DNA from: JALOAP01 sp964632355
Lineage (GTDB): Bacteria > Chloroflexota > Dehalococcoidia > Tepidiformales > Tepidiformaceae
NCBI GenBank assembly: GCA_964632355.1
Contig: CAZWBW010000023.1
Span: 1-31,668 of the forward strand
Length of the DNA stretch: 31,668 nt
Direction of reading: 5' to 3'
Numbering within the stretch: position 1 is the stretch's first letter; every line of letters begins with the position of its first letter. The notes under the pieces were generated by a model. It saw only the letters and a list, made by a program, of their open reading frames with translations. It ran no database searches and had not been told where the DNA came from. Below, piece after piece: positions 22,060-31,199 of the stretch. The position numbers were made by a program, and so were the translations under genes.

Positions 22060-23028
22060 ATGGTGCAGCTTTCTGCGCGGATGGCGGAGAACTGGTCGAG
22101 TGCGGCAGGTGCGCTCCAGGGTATCCTCGCGTTCCTCGATGCGGAGCTGCCGCGCCATGCGGTGATGGGCCTGACGGGGCACGCGTGGCACTTCTGCCTC
22201 GGCTCGCGGGAGGGCGTAGTGGCGCTACCCTCGGGTCCCACGGACTTCGACCGGCCCGCGATGTGGGAGCGGTACAGCCGCACGGGCTGGCGCTGGGAGC
22301 GGTACACGGCGGCAGTTCCTTCCGGCGAGGCCGGTGCCCCTGCTCGCGAGGCGGCGGTGGAGTGGGCGATCGAACGGCTGGACGCCGGGAAACCGCTCAT
22401 CGGATGGGACTTCCATCTGCACGAATACGGCGTGGTCTACGGCTACGACCGCGAGCGGCAGGGCTTCCTCGTCGACGACCCGCTGACCGGCGAACTGGGC
22501 GACTACGCGCCGTGGGAGGACTGGCCGCCGCTGGGCGAAATCGAACTGCTCGCCCCACTCGCGCCGACGGAGCCCGACCCCATCGAGGCGGTCGCGGGAG
22601 CGCTGCAGACCGCGCTTGACTGCTTCGCGGGAAAGGACGGGCCGGACGACGGCCAGCCACGCGGAACGGACGGCATCACGGCGTGGGCCGACGCATTCGA
22701 AAGCGACATCGAAGTGGACCGGGCGGGCAACGCGTACACGCTGGCGGTGCTCCAGACGGCGCGGCTCGATGGGGCGGCGTTCGTGGCCGATGTGGTGGCG
22801 GCGCTGCCCGACCTCGAACCGGCGCTGAGCCCCGCACACCGCGCCCTTCGCGAACAAACGAAAACCCTCGCGCCGCTCATCACGCTCTTCCCGTTCCCGA
22901 CGGGCGGGCATGGGAACGTCTCGAACCCGGGGCTGCGCCGGGCCGCCGCGATGGCGCTCCGCCGTGCCGCCCAGTACGAACGGGAGGTCGCGGCCGCGTT
23001 CGAAGAGGCACTCACGCTGTTCGAGTAA
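22060..23028 (+). CDS. BtrH/C39-like hypothetical protein, 322 aa
   Basis: Residues of about 20-165 recall BtrH N-terminal-type domains, which share the cysteine-peptidase C39 fold: VMGLTGHAWHFCLGSREGVVALPSGP, then KPLIGWDFHLHEYGVVYGYDRERQGFLVDDP. A helical C-terminal half (about 180-322) has no family that I recognise. Cysteine and histidine residues (WHFCLG, DFHLHEYG) could form a catalytic pair, but this is inference. There is no signal peptide. It may be leaderless. BtrH-type proteins can act as acyltransferases, so a role in modifying a small molecule is possible; the match is weak. Confidence 0.55.
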   Translation: MVQLSARMAENWSSAAGALQGILAFLDAELPRHAVMGLTGHAWHFCLGSREGVVALPSGPTDFDRPAMWERYSRTGWRWERYTAAVPSGEAGAPAREAAVEWAIERLDAGKPLIGWDFHLHEYGVVYGYDRERQGFLVDDPLTGELGDYAPWEDWPPLGEIELLAPLAPTEPDPIEAVAGALQTALDCFAGKDGPDDGQPRGTDGITAWADAFESDIEVDRAGNAYTLAVLQTARLDGAAFVADVVAALPDLEPALSPAHRALREQTKTLAPLITLFPFPTGGHGNVSNPGLRRAAAMALRRAAQYEREVAAAFEEALTLFE

Positions 23029-23119
23029 CGCGGTTGCATCGCGCCTGACCTCGATAGCGTCCATACTGGGGCGCAACACTGCGCGACCTCGCGCAACCCA
23101 CATCCAGGCGAGGACAGTA

Positions 23120-24106
<987 letters not shown>

Positions 24107-24133
24107 CGCACAGCTATCCGTACGTACTCCGAG

Positions 24134-24156
24134 GCCCCCTTCACCGCGAAGGGGGC
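24134..24156 (+). terminator. Intrinsic terminator of the CoA-ester lyase gene
   Basis: GCCCCCTTC (24134-24142) pairs perfectly with GAAGGGGGC (24148-24156) across a five-base loop and is followed by TTTCGTTT. This is a textbook rho-independent terminator 28 bases after the stop codon. Confidence 0.92.
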
Positions 24157-24263
24157 TTTCGTTTGCCCTCGAGCACGGCCGCGAGAGTGTGAAGCAGTTC
24201 GTTTCGCCGGCGTGAAGTGTTTCGTAGCCTCGAACCGCGCAGCTACTCGACGGAGGGATAGCA

Positions 24264-24707
24264 ATGGATGTGCTCCAGCAGGTCGTCCTCTGGCTCTTCG
24301 TTGTGTTTCTCGGCGTCGCGTTCGGCGCGGGCGTTTACGAAAGCCGCATCCAGGTCCCGCAATGGCGCACCAGCCCACCGGGTCAGTGGGCCGACACGGG
24401 CCGGCGCTTCTGGGCGTTCGTCACCACGGGGCCGCTGACGCTGCTCACGCTGGCGAGCCTTGGGCTGGTATGGGGTGCCGGCGGCGCGGCACGCGACTGG
24501 TGGCTGCTCGCCATCAGCCTGACGGTGGTGGAGCGAATCGCCACCTTCGCCTACTTCATCCCGACGATGGTGCGGCTCCAGGCGGCCGGTGCGGGCGCGC
24601 AGGTGCAGCAGACGCTCGGGAGCTGGGCCACCGCGAACTACGTGCGGCACGCGCTGAACCTCGCCGCGTGGCTCTGCGCGCTGCAGGCGCTGCGGGCGTT
24701 CGAATAG
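24264..24707 (+). CDS. DUF1772-like integral membrane protein, 147 aa
   Basis: Four hydrophobic segments (about residues 5-27, 50-72, 80-100 and 125-145) separated by short loops, with LGVAFGAGVYESRIQVPQW after the first, resemble DUF1772/anthrone-oxygenase-like membrane proteins. No catalytic residue can be named. ATG 24264 has GGAGGGAT four bases upstream. It is followed after 55 bases by the acyl-CoA dehydrogenase gene, which seems to have its own promoter. Confidence 0.72.
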   Translation: MDVLQQVVLWLFVVFLGVAFGAGVYESRIQVPQWRTSPPGQWADTGRRFWAFVTTGPLTLLTLASLGLVWGAGGAARDWWLLAISLTVVERIATFAYFIPTMVRLQAAGAGAQVQQTLGSWATANYVRHALNLAAWLCALQALRAFE

Positions 24708-24750
24708 CCACGCGGCGAACACCGACCCGGCCCGGGCACCGGCCCTGCGG

Positions 24751-24756
24751 TACACT
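24751..24756 (+). promoter_or_regulatory. -10-like TACACT six bases before the acyl-CoA dehydrogenase start
   Basis: TACACT, six bases, then GTG 24763, with no Shine-Dalgarno sequence. The expected transcript start coincides with the GTG, so the mRNA would be leaderless. Confidence 0.5.
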
Positions 24757-24762
24757 GCCCGC

Positions 24763-25944
24763 GTGACCGACATCGACTGGGTAGGGCGAGCGCGCGAACT
24801 GGCGAAGCGCTTCGCGGAGCGCGCCGCGAAACACGACCGGGACGGCAGTTTCCCGTTCGAAAACTTCGAAGACCTGCACAAAGCGGGGATCCTCGGCCTC
24901 ACCGTGCCGAAGCGGTTCGGCGGGGCCGAGGCCTCGCTCACGACGTTCCTTCGCGTGCAGGAGACGCTCGCGGCAGGCGATGGCTCGACCGCGCTGGCGC
25001 TGAACATGCACCTGATTCGCTTCGGACCGGAGCGCGAAACGCCGACCTACCCCGAAGAGTGGTTCGAGCGCATGTGCCGCGGCGCAGTCGAACACGGGTG
25101 GCTCGCGAACACGGCCGCCACCGAAGAGGGCCTCGGGAGCCCGGCTGGCGGCGGCGTCCCCGATACCACGGCCGTCCGCGTTGAAGGCGGCTGGCTGCTG
25201 AACGGGCGGAAGACGTTCACGACGATGGCGCCAGCGCTCCGCTTCTTCATCGTGATGGCGAAGATCCCGGGGCCCGAAGGCGAGCCACCGGCGCTGGCGA
25301 ACTTCGTGGTGTACCGCGAGGACCCCGGCGTTCGGATCGACGAGACGTGGGACAGCCTCGGGATGCGCGCGACCGGGAGCCACGACCTGGTGCTCGAAAA
25401 CGTACGGTTGCCCGCGGACCGCTTCCTGAACCAGCGCAAGGCCGGCGGGCCGGATGCCCGGGGCGCGCCGGGATTCGTCTGGTTCGCCCTCGGCGTGGCA
25501 GCGACGACCATTGGCGTTGCGCAGGCGGCCCGGGACTACGCGGTGGCGTTCGCGCGGGAGCGCCCGCCGAACGACCAGCGCACGATCAAAGACTTCCCGG
25601 GGGTGCGAACGCGGATCGCCCGCATCGACCTGCTCCTGCAGCGCAGCCGGGCGATGGTCTACGACGCCGCGGCGGCCTGGGAGACGAAAACCACCGACGG
25701 GATGGCGCCGATGAGCCGCGTCGCCGCAGCCAAGATCGACACGCTGAACAACTGCATCGAGGCGGTAGACCTGGCGATGCGCGTGGTCGGCGGGGTGAGC
25801 CTGCAGAAGCAGCGGCCCATCGAGCGGTACTACCGGGATGTCCGCGCCGCGCTGCACAATCCGCCGCTGGAGGACCGTGCGCTCGAGATGCTGGCACGGG
25901 CAGCGCTCGACGAACCACCCGAACCGCCCAAAGGCGTGGAATAG
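24763..25944 (+). CDS. Acyl-CoA dehydrogenase family flavoprotein, 393 aa
   Basis: The three-domain acyl-CoA dehydrogenase layout is complete. The N-terminal helices (ELAKRFAERAAKHDRDGSFPFENFEDLHKAGILGLTVPKRFGG) are followed by a middle beta domain with ANTAATEEGLGSPAGG, LLNGRKTFTTMAPAL and RATGSHDLVLENVRLP. The C-terminal helices end in VVGGVSLQKQRPIERYYRDVRAALHNPPLEDRALEMLAR. It would oxidise an acyl-CoA or a related substrate and pass electrons to ETF. I could not place the catalytic Glu with confidence. The sequence also resembles monooxygenase-like members of the superfamily. No ETF or thiolase neighbour is present. Confidence 0.9.
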   Translation: MTDIDWVGRARELAKRFAERAAKHDRDGSFPFENFEDLHKAGILGLTVPKRFGGAEASLTTFLRVQETLAAGDGSTALALNMHLIRFGPERETPTYPEEWFERMCRGAVEHGWLANTAATEEGLGSPAGGGVPDTTAVRVEGGWLLNGRKTFTTMAPALRFFIVMAKIPGPEGEPPALANFVVYREDPGVRIDETWDSLGMRATGSHDLVLENVRLPADRFLNQRKAGGPDARGAPGFVWFALGVAATTIGVAQAARDYAVAFARERPPNDQRTIKDFPGVRTRIARIDLLLQRSRAMVYDAAAAWETKTTDGMAPMSRVAAAKIDTLNNCIEAVDLAMRVVGGVSLQKQRPIERYYRDVRAALHNPPLEDRALEMLARAALDEPPEPPKGVE

Positions 25945-26054
25945 GTCAGTTTCGGTCGTTAGAAAAGCGGAACAGCAACACGCAGGCGTGTAACGAGGGT
26001 GCCGGGTGACCACGGCTACGCTGGGGCCAGCACTCTGCCGGGAGCACCCCCACC

Positions 26055-26213
26055 ATGCACCCGCTCGTGATTGCGGCACTGCTTCAACTGTTCATCGCAG
26101 CGATGCTGGTGAGCCAGGGAGGGCGTCGCTTCTGGATGGGCACGTATGTGCCGATGGGCGTCGCTCTTATGGGCATCACGTTCGCCGCCCTGGCGCTAGC
26201 GATGCCCACCTAG
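26055..26213 (+). CDS. Small two-helix membrane protein, 52 aa
   Basis: ATG 26055 to TAG 26213 encodes two hydrophobic helices (about residues 3-19 and 29-50) joined by a basic loop SQGGRRFWMGTYVP. A GGGAG purine run lies about nine bases upstream and a TACGCT box about 30 bases before the start. The third-base bias is that of a real gene. No family is recognised. It fills most of the space between the dehydrogenase and the zinc-ribbon gene. Confidence 0.55.
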   Translation: MHPLVIAALLQLFIAAMLVSQGGRRFWMGTYVPMGVALMGITFAALALAMPT

Positions 26214-26314
26214 CACCCCATCGGGAATAACCCGGATCGGCGCTTACCCAACTGCAATCTCACCCGGGCGGGGAATTATGCGGCGACGCTATCCAGGCTG
26301 CGAGCATCCCTCGT

Positions 26315-26488
26315 ATGCCTTTTGACTCCAAAGCACCGCGGGTCCGCAGGGACAGGCTGACGGTCGTGTGTGCGTGGTGCGACGCTGTGCTCGCGGAGGG
26401 CGGACCCGACGTGTCACACGGGCTGTGCGACCAGTGCGCGAGCGACGTGGCGAAGCGCGTTCGCGAGCAGCGCCCGCTGGCGTCCTAG
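26315..26488 (+). CDS. Small four-cysteine zinc-ribbon-like protein, 57 aa
   Basis: ATG 26315 to TAG 26488 gives a 57-residue protein with CAWC, 18 residues, then CDQC, preceded by SHGL. The pattern CxWC...SHGLCxxC is common in small proteins and tails next to signalling domains and should bind one zinc. The N-terminus is basic (KAPRVRRDR). No ribosome-binding site is evident. Its last four bases overlap the 3' end of the convergent DUF2007-like gene. Confidence 0.65.
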   Translation: MPFDSKAPRVRRDRLTVVCAWCDAVLAEGGPDVSHGLCDQCASDVAKRVREQRPLAS

Positions 26489-26850
26489 AGCTGGTTCGCG
26501 AGGAGCAGCACCAGCGCGCCGGCCGCTCCCACTCCCGCCGACCAGAGCACGACCTTCGTGAGGTTGACGCGCCCCCCGATACCCCGGAAGGCCTCCATGT
26601 CGACGATGTACTGGTCCTGGCCCTGCTCGCGCAGGATCCGCCTTGCCTCCCGGGCCTGGGGCGGCGGCACGTAGATGGTGGCGGTGTAGAACGAGTTGCC
26701 GTAGCCCCCCGGCTCACCAACGCGCTTCAGGGTGGCGGCGATGCCCTCGCGGCGCAGCAGCCCAACGATGGCGGTGGCGTTGACGTTCCCGGACGCCTGC
26801 CACACCGGCTCGGTTGCGGCCGGGGGAATGTTCGAAGCACGCCGTATCAT
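26485..26850 (-). CDS. DUF2007-like signal-transducing protein with C-terminal membrane helix, 121 aa
   Basis: Residues of about 15-80 resemble DUF2007: VWQASGNVNATAIVGLLRREGIAATLKRVGE, then YTATIYVPPPQAREARRILREQ. A single hydrophobic helix (about residues 100-119, VVLWSAGVGAAGALVLLLANQL) ends the protein and would anchor it with the domain in the cytoplasm. ATG 26850 has GGAGGG just upstream. The function of the family is not established. Confidence 0.7.
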   Translation of the reverse strand: MIRRASNIPPAATEPVWQASGNVNATAIVGLLRREGIAATLKRVGEPGGYGNSFYTATIYVPPPQAREARRILREQGQDQYIVDMEAFRGIGGRVNLTKVVLWSAGVGAAGALVLLLANQL

Positions 26851-26944
26851 CCGCCCTCCTACAGGCTGGGCTGGTTCGGTGCGCCGCCACCAACGGCCGG
26901 GCCGTGCACCAGCCGGGCGGGGAGCTGGCGGCGCGAAGCATCGA

Positions 26945-27835
26945 TCAGGCTGTCACCGGGATATCGAGCGCGTGCTTGCGCACTTCCTCCATAACGCGAC
27001 GGCCAACCTCTTCGTTCGGTTCGACGACCGGGAGCCGGGGGGCGCCGATTTCGTAGCCGAGCTGGCGGAGGATGTAGCGGATGGTGCTCGGGCTGCCGTT
27101 CATGAAGCAGGCTTCGGTGAGCGGCACCAGCCGGCGGTGAATCGCCGCGGCCTCGGGGAATTGGCCCGCGAGCACGTGGTCCAGGATGCGGCGGTGCTGC
27201 CCGGCGACGATGTGGCCCGTGACGCTGATCGCCCCGTAGCCGCCGATGCAATAGAGCGGGAAGTTGTCGTCGTCGTTGCCGCTCCAGATCTTGAAGTGCG
27301 GGGCCTGTTCGATGAGCCGGGCCGCGGACGCGAGGTCGCCGTTCGCTTCCTTGTTGCCGACGATGTTCGGGATCTCGGCGCAGCGGAGCAGCGTCTCGAG
27401 GCTGACGTTGACCCCCACGCGGGTCGGCACGTTGTAGACGATCACCGGGAGGCTGGTGCTCTCGGCGATGGCGCGGAAGTGCTGGAAGATGCCCTCCTGC
27501 GAGGGGCGCAGGTAATAGGGCGCGACCGCGAGAATGCCATCGACCCCGGCCTTTTCGGCCAGCTTCGCCAGGTGGACGGAGTGGCGGGTGTCGTTGGTGC
27601 CTGCGCCCGCGATGATGGTCGCGTCGGGGAGTTCTTCCTTCACCTCAGCCCAGAGCCGGTACTTCTCGTCGTCGGTCAGGAGGGGTGCTTCGCCGGTCGT
27701 CCCTGCGAGCACGACGCCATCGTTGCCGGCGGCGACGAGCGCCTTCGCGAGTCGCCGGGCGTGGGCGTAATCGACCTCGCCCTCGGGGGTATAGGGGGTG
27801 ACCATCGCAGTGAGAAGTCGGCCGAGCTCGGGCAT
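26945..27835 (-). CDS. dapA: 4-hydroxy-tetrahydrodipicolinate synthase, 296 aa
   Basis: Condenses pyruvate with aspartate semialdehyde in lysine and diaminopimelate synthesis. The DHDPS/NAL barrel shows GTTGEA at 45-50, the catalytic Tyr134 in VIVYNVPTR with Arg139, and the Schiff-base Lys162 in VGNKEANGD. The usual PxRTG is PTRVG here, and GIKEATGD is GNKEANGD; these are mild departures within family variation. ATG 27835 has GGAG eight bases upstream. No other lysine genes are adjacent, so a related aldolase function cannot be excluded. Confidence 0.9.
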   Translation of the reverse strand: MPELGRLLTAMVTPYTPEGEVDYAHARRLAKALVAAGNDGVVLAGTTGEAPLLTDDEKYRLWAEVKEELPDATIIAGAGTNDTRHSVHLAKLAEKAGVDGILAVAPYYLRPSQEGIFQHFRAIAESTSLPVIVYNVPTRVGVNVSLETLLRCAEIPNIVGNKEANGDLASAARLIEQAPHFKIWSGNDDDNFPLYCIGGYGAISVTGHIVAGQHRRILDHVLAGQFPEAAAIHRRLVPLTEACFMNGSPSTIRYILRQLGYEIGAPRLPVVEPNEEVGRRVMEEVRKHALDIPVTA

Positions 27836-27905
27836 GGCAGGTGCTCCGCGAAAGGGTGTCAGCCATTGTAACGGGTGACCGGTTAGAGATAGCGAAGGCG
27901 CCGCT

Positions 27906-28934
27906 TCAGGCGGAGGCGCCGGCCGTCGCGGCAAGCGAAAGGCGGTACACGGGGCGAGGATCTCCGCCGAGCCGCCGCTTGTAGTCCTCTTCGCCGCGCA
28001 GGAAGTCGAAGCGCGTGAGGCCCTCGTCGATGGCGTGGCGGATAGCCAGCGCCTTTGAGAGCAGACCCACTGCGAGCCCCGCGTAGGAAGGGTCGTAGCC
28101 GCTGTTGTACAGGTAGAAGGCGTCCGCCGCCTGGAAGCCGAGCACCATGGCCGTGAGCGCACCGTCGAGTTCGAGACGCCCGATGCGCGCGAGCCCGAGG
28201 GCGCCGAACTCAGCGGCGAGGTCGCGGAAGAAGGCCTCCATCGCGGGCGTGAGGAACGCGTCCTTGTCGGCGCGGCTGGCCCGCATGAGGGCGAACAGCG
28301 CATCGATGTGTGCGGTAACGCCGGTGCCGGCTACTGCCTCGTACCGCACTTCGCCGGCGCCTTCGAGCTTTCGGAGCTTGCGGCGCAGTTCGTGCCTGTC
28401 GTGCTTCGAAAGCGAGGCGACGAAGGTCTCCCAGTCGCCGGGCAAATCGAGCACGGGCGCGACCGCCTCCTGCTCCTCGCTGAGCGTCCAGCCAGCAACT
28501 TCGGCGGCAGCGGCGAGGGCGGCGCGAAGCGGCGACGCGCCCGGGATGCCCCAGAGTTGGGCACTCAGGTTCCCGCGAGCGCGGAGCCATTCGAGCAGCG
28601 CCCACGCGATGGCCTCTTCGTACCCGGGGACGGCCAGCGGTGCGCCGTAATCGCAGACGTTGTGGTCGCCGAGCGTACGAGCAGCGTCGCCGGCAACGTC
28701 GAGGGCCCAGGCACCGACGAGTTCGCCACGGTTGCGAAAAGAGAGGAAGACCGGGTTGGCGTCCTGTCCGAAGTGCCGCAGCCAGGTCGCGTGCCAGCGC
28801 GGGTGGGCGAAGGGCAGGGCGCCCGGGAGACGCTGATGGAGGCCGGCCCACTCGGGTTCGAGCGCTTCGAACGCGTCGGAGGTAACGAGCAGCGGTGCGA
28901 CCGTCGTTTGCAGGTCGCCTTCGGAGTCAGCCAT
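27906..28934 (-). CDS. GNAT_6 (BioF2/CelD-like) acetyltransferase, 342 aa
   Basis: A two-lobed GNAT protein of the CelD/FemAB-like group. It has LPGALPFAHPRWHATWLRHFG, then a central SLSKHDRHELRRKLRKLE helix, which is the family hallmark, and ADAFYLYNSGYDPSYAGLAVGLLSKALAIRHAIDEGLTRFDFLRGEEDYKRRLG. This fold is used in polysaccharide or cell-wall modification; the substrate is unknown. ATG 28934 is the likely start; the frame is open to 29075, but no better signal was found. A TAGGAT box upstream may be its -10. Confidence 0.85.
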   Translation of the reverse strand: MADSEGDLQTTVAPLLVTSDAFEALEPEWAGLHQRLPGALPFAHPRWHATWLRHFGQDANPVFLSFRNRGELVGAWALDVAGDAARTLGDHNVCDYGAPLAVPGYEEAIAWALLEWLRARGNLSAQLWGIPGASPLRAALAAAAEVAGWTLSEEQEAVAPVLDLPGDWETFVASLSKHDRHELRRKLRKLEGAGEVRYEAVAGTGVTAHIDALFALMRASRADKDAFLTPAMEAFFRDLAAEFGALGLARIGRLELDGALTAMVLGFQAADAFYLYNSGYDPSYAGLAVGLLSKALAIRHAIDEGLTRFDFLRGEEDYKRRLGGDPRPVYRLSLAATAGASA

Positions 28935-29035
28935 ACGCACACCCCGGATCTCCGTCGCGGGCAGCGCCGCGCTGGACGTGATCCTAGCCGCTTCTGCGCG
29001 GCGCCGCTGCCACTGTGCGACGAGCTCGCCGCTCG

Positions 29036-30412
29036 CTAGTCGAACTCGTAGGTGACGCCGCCCAGCGCCGGCCACGGCGGACGGACGCGGAGCTCAAGCG
29101 GCTGCGCGCGTTCCGGGATGGAGAAGACGAGTTGCACCACTGTCTCCCGGTTCCCTTCGATGTCGGCGGGAGCGATGGCGCCATCGATCACAACCAGGAC
29201 CGGTTCAATCCACCGGGCGTCGCTGCGGGGCGGGCGGATGCGGAGCCGCGAGTCCGATGGCTCGAAGGGCCGGTCGCTGCTGGTGCCGTTGTACATGACG
29301 AGTTCGAACACGACCGTGCGCGTCCCGGGCGACGACAGGAGCGGCAGGAGGTCGTCGGCGGGGTCGGTGGCGCCCACCAGCTGGACCGAGAACGTGGGGT
29401 CGCTGCGGCGACCGGTGAAGAACCGCTCGGAGGATTCGCCCTCGAGCAGCCCTTCGTAGCTGACCTGTGTGCGTTCGCCGCCGCTTTCGAGCACGGCCAC
29501 CGTGCCGATGCCAGCGGTGCAGGCCCCGACGAACAGTACGCCGAGGATCGCCGAGGCAAGGACAGCGCCTCGTGCGGCCGGACCGGCGTCGGGGCTGAGC
29601 GCGAACGGCGGGAAGCGGTCGTTGAACGAGGCGTAGTAGCCGACGATTCGGAAATACCAGCGGAGCACGCCGGTGGAGAATCCGAACAACCCGCGCGGAT
29701 AGCGCCCCGTGACCAGGATCGCGAACCAGGCGATCACGGTGACGGCGAACAGCGCGATCCCGAGGAACGTCAGCACCACGAGGTGTGGGATGAGCAGGAT
29801 CGTCTTCCAGACGGCGACCCGCCAGCGGCTCAGCTGACCCTGCGGTGGTTCGTCGTATTCGAGGACAACAGGACCATCGGCGCTGAACGACGGGTAACGG
29901 TCGGTGAGCAACAGGCTATAGGCGGAGACGCGGGCGTTGAACCCGAGGGCGCCGGTCATCGCGGTGAACAGCCAGCCGGGGTACCGGCGGCGCAGGAAGA
30001 CCGCGATCCAGCCCATGAGGATGCCGAACTGAAGCAGGTAGTTCGCCAGGCCGAGGTAGATGGCCGCGGGGATGACCAGCAAACCGCGCAGGAGCGTCTT
30101 CCAGCGACTCAGCCGCTCGGGGTAGGCGACATCGAACCGCATAGGGTAGGTGTCGCCGTTGCGCGGAGCGCGCCACTGGGGTGGCACCGGAGGCGCCGGG
30201 GGAAGCCCCGTTCCGCTGTCGCCCGGGCCCGTGTCAGCAGAGGGCGGCGGTGGTGGCGGTGGCGTGGTACCGCCAGCGGGCTCACGATCCCCGGCCGACG
30301 CGCGACCTGCGGAAACGTTCGGCTTCCACGTCAGGCCGGAGGGCATCGGTGGTGGCCCGGGCGGGCCTCCCGGCTGTTCCGGCCCGGTTCGTTCTTCGTC
30401 GTCCTGCGTCAT
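29036..30412 (-). CDS. Tandem-DUF4389 membrane protein with extracytoplasmic domain, 458 aa
   Basis: A disordered Pro/Gly-rich N-terminus (1-80) contains a run of eight prolines. Two DUF4389 repeats follow (about 88-170 and 195-275). Each has a strand like FDVAYPERLSRWKTLLRGLLVIP, two membrane helices and a repeat-end motif such as LLTDRYPSFS or FNDRFPPFAL. A further membrane helix (about 285-310) leads to a beta-rich extracytoplasmic domain of about 150 residues ending in VTYEFD. The function is unknown. The start may be leaderless (TAAGCT at 30420-30425). It lies 70 bases from a second DUF4389 gene on the same strand. Confidence 0.82.
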   Translation of the reverse strand: MTQDDEERTGPEQPGGPPGPPPMPSGLTWKPNVSAGRASAGDREPAGGTTPPPPPPPSADTGPGDSGTGLPPAPPVPPQWRAPRNGDTYPMRFDVAYPERLSRWKTLLRGLLVIPAAIYLGLANYLLQFGILMGWIAVFLRRRYPGWLFTAMTGALGFNARVSAYSLLLTDRYPSFSADGPVVLEYDEPPQGQLSRWRVAVWKTILLIPHLVVLTFLGIALFAVTVIAWFAILVTGRYPRGLFGFSTGVLRWYFRIVGYYASFNDRFPPFALSPDAGPAARGAVLASAILGVLFVGACTAGIGTVAVLESGGERTQVSYEGLLEGESSERFFTGRRSDPTFSVQLVGATDPADDLLPLLSSPGTRTVVFELVMYNGTSSDRPFEPSDSRLRIRPPRSDARWIEPVLVVIDGAIAPADIEGNRETVVQLVFSIPERAQPLELRVRPPWPALGGVTYEFD

Positions 30413-30419
30413 ACCAGCT

Positions 30420-30425
30420 AGCTTA
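30420..30425 (-). promoter_or_regulatory. -10-like TAAGCT seven bases before the tandem-DUF4389 start
   Basis: On the minus strand TAAGCT is followed by seven bases and ATG 30412. No Shine-Dalgarno sequence is present, which suggests a leaderless transcript. Confidence 0.4.
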
Positions 30426-30482
30426 TTGTGCGCACGCTGTTACGGCGCGACCACGGAAGAACCGCAACGGATTCGAGAGCCG

Positions 30483-31088
30483 CTAGTCCAGGCTGAACGG
30501 CGGGTACTCGTCGACCACCAGGTAGGTGTAGGCGTTCACGCGCGCCCACCAGCGGACGACACCGGCGAGGAAGTTGTGGAGCCCCACCGGCACGGAGCCG
30601 GTGAACAGCGCCACGATCCACGCGATGAACGCAACGACGTACGCCACGAAGCCCAGCACCGCGATGATGATCAGATGCGGGATGGCGAGGATGAGGCGGA
30701 AGAACGCGGTGAGGCGGTTTCGGCCTTCGACCTCTTCCTGGACCTGGACACGAATCGGGTATTGGTCGTCGGGTTCGAGCGCGAACGGCGGGTACTTGTC
30801 CGTGAGGAGGCCGAGGTAGCCATACGCGCGAGCCGTCCAGCGAACGTACCCGGCGTGGAACCGCACCAGGCCAGCGGGACACCTGCCGGTAATGATGATG
30901 ATCAACCAGGCAATCAGCCCGGTCACGCCAACGACGTACTGCAGCGCCTGGACGATGATGGCGTGCGGGATGACGTAGAAGATGCGGAGCAAGACGCTCA
31001 GCCGGTTCTGCTCCGCTGGCGGATCGACCTGGACCTCGACGGGGTAACCCCCGCCAGCCATGGCGAAATCGGCGGATGTGGTCGTCAT
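30483..31088 (-). CDS. Tandem-DUF4389 membrane protein, 201 aa
   Basis: Two DUF4389 units without extra domains: PVEVQVDPPAEQNRLSVLLRIFYVIPHAIIV to LLTDKYPPFALEPD, then PIRVQVQEEVEGRNRLTAFFRLILAIPHLIII to VVDEYPPFSLD. Each unit has two membrane helices, four in all. It is a short paralogue of the neighbouring 458-aa protein, and the pair probably arose by local duplication. ATG 31088 has GGGGG six bases upstream. The function is unknown. Confidence 0.85.
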   Translation of the reverse strand: MTTTSADFAMAGGGYPVEVQVDPPAEQNRLSVLLRIFYVIPHAIIVQALQYVVGVTGLIAWLIIIITGRCPAGLVRFHAGYVRWTARAYGYLGLLTDKYPPFALEPDDQYPIRVQVQEEVEGRNRLTAFFRLILAIPHLIIIAVLGFVAYVVAFIAWIVALFTGSVPVGLHNFLAGVVRWWARVNAYTYLVVDEYPPFSLD

Positions 31089-31199
31089 CGCTGTCCCCCT
31101 GGGCCGGTCTTCCCTCCGCACCCAGCCGGGAGTGTATACCAAGACGCAAGGCGCATTGCGAATGGCAACAAAACTAGGCGTTATACCCGAGAGGGATGG

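Noticed and set aside
27836..28303. N-terminal extension of dapA
   Set aside because: The protein starts normally at MPELGRLLTAMVTPY; the extension shadows the GNAT_6 gene.
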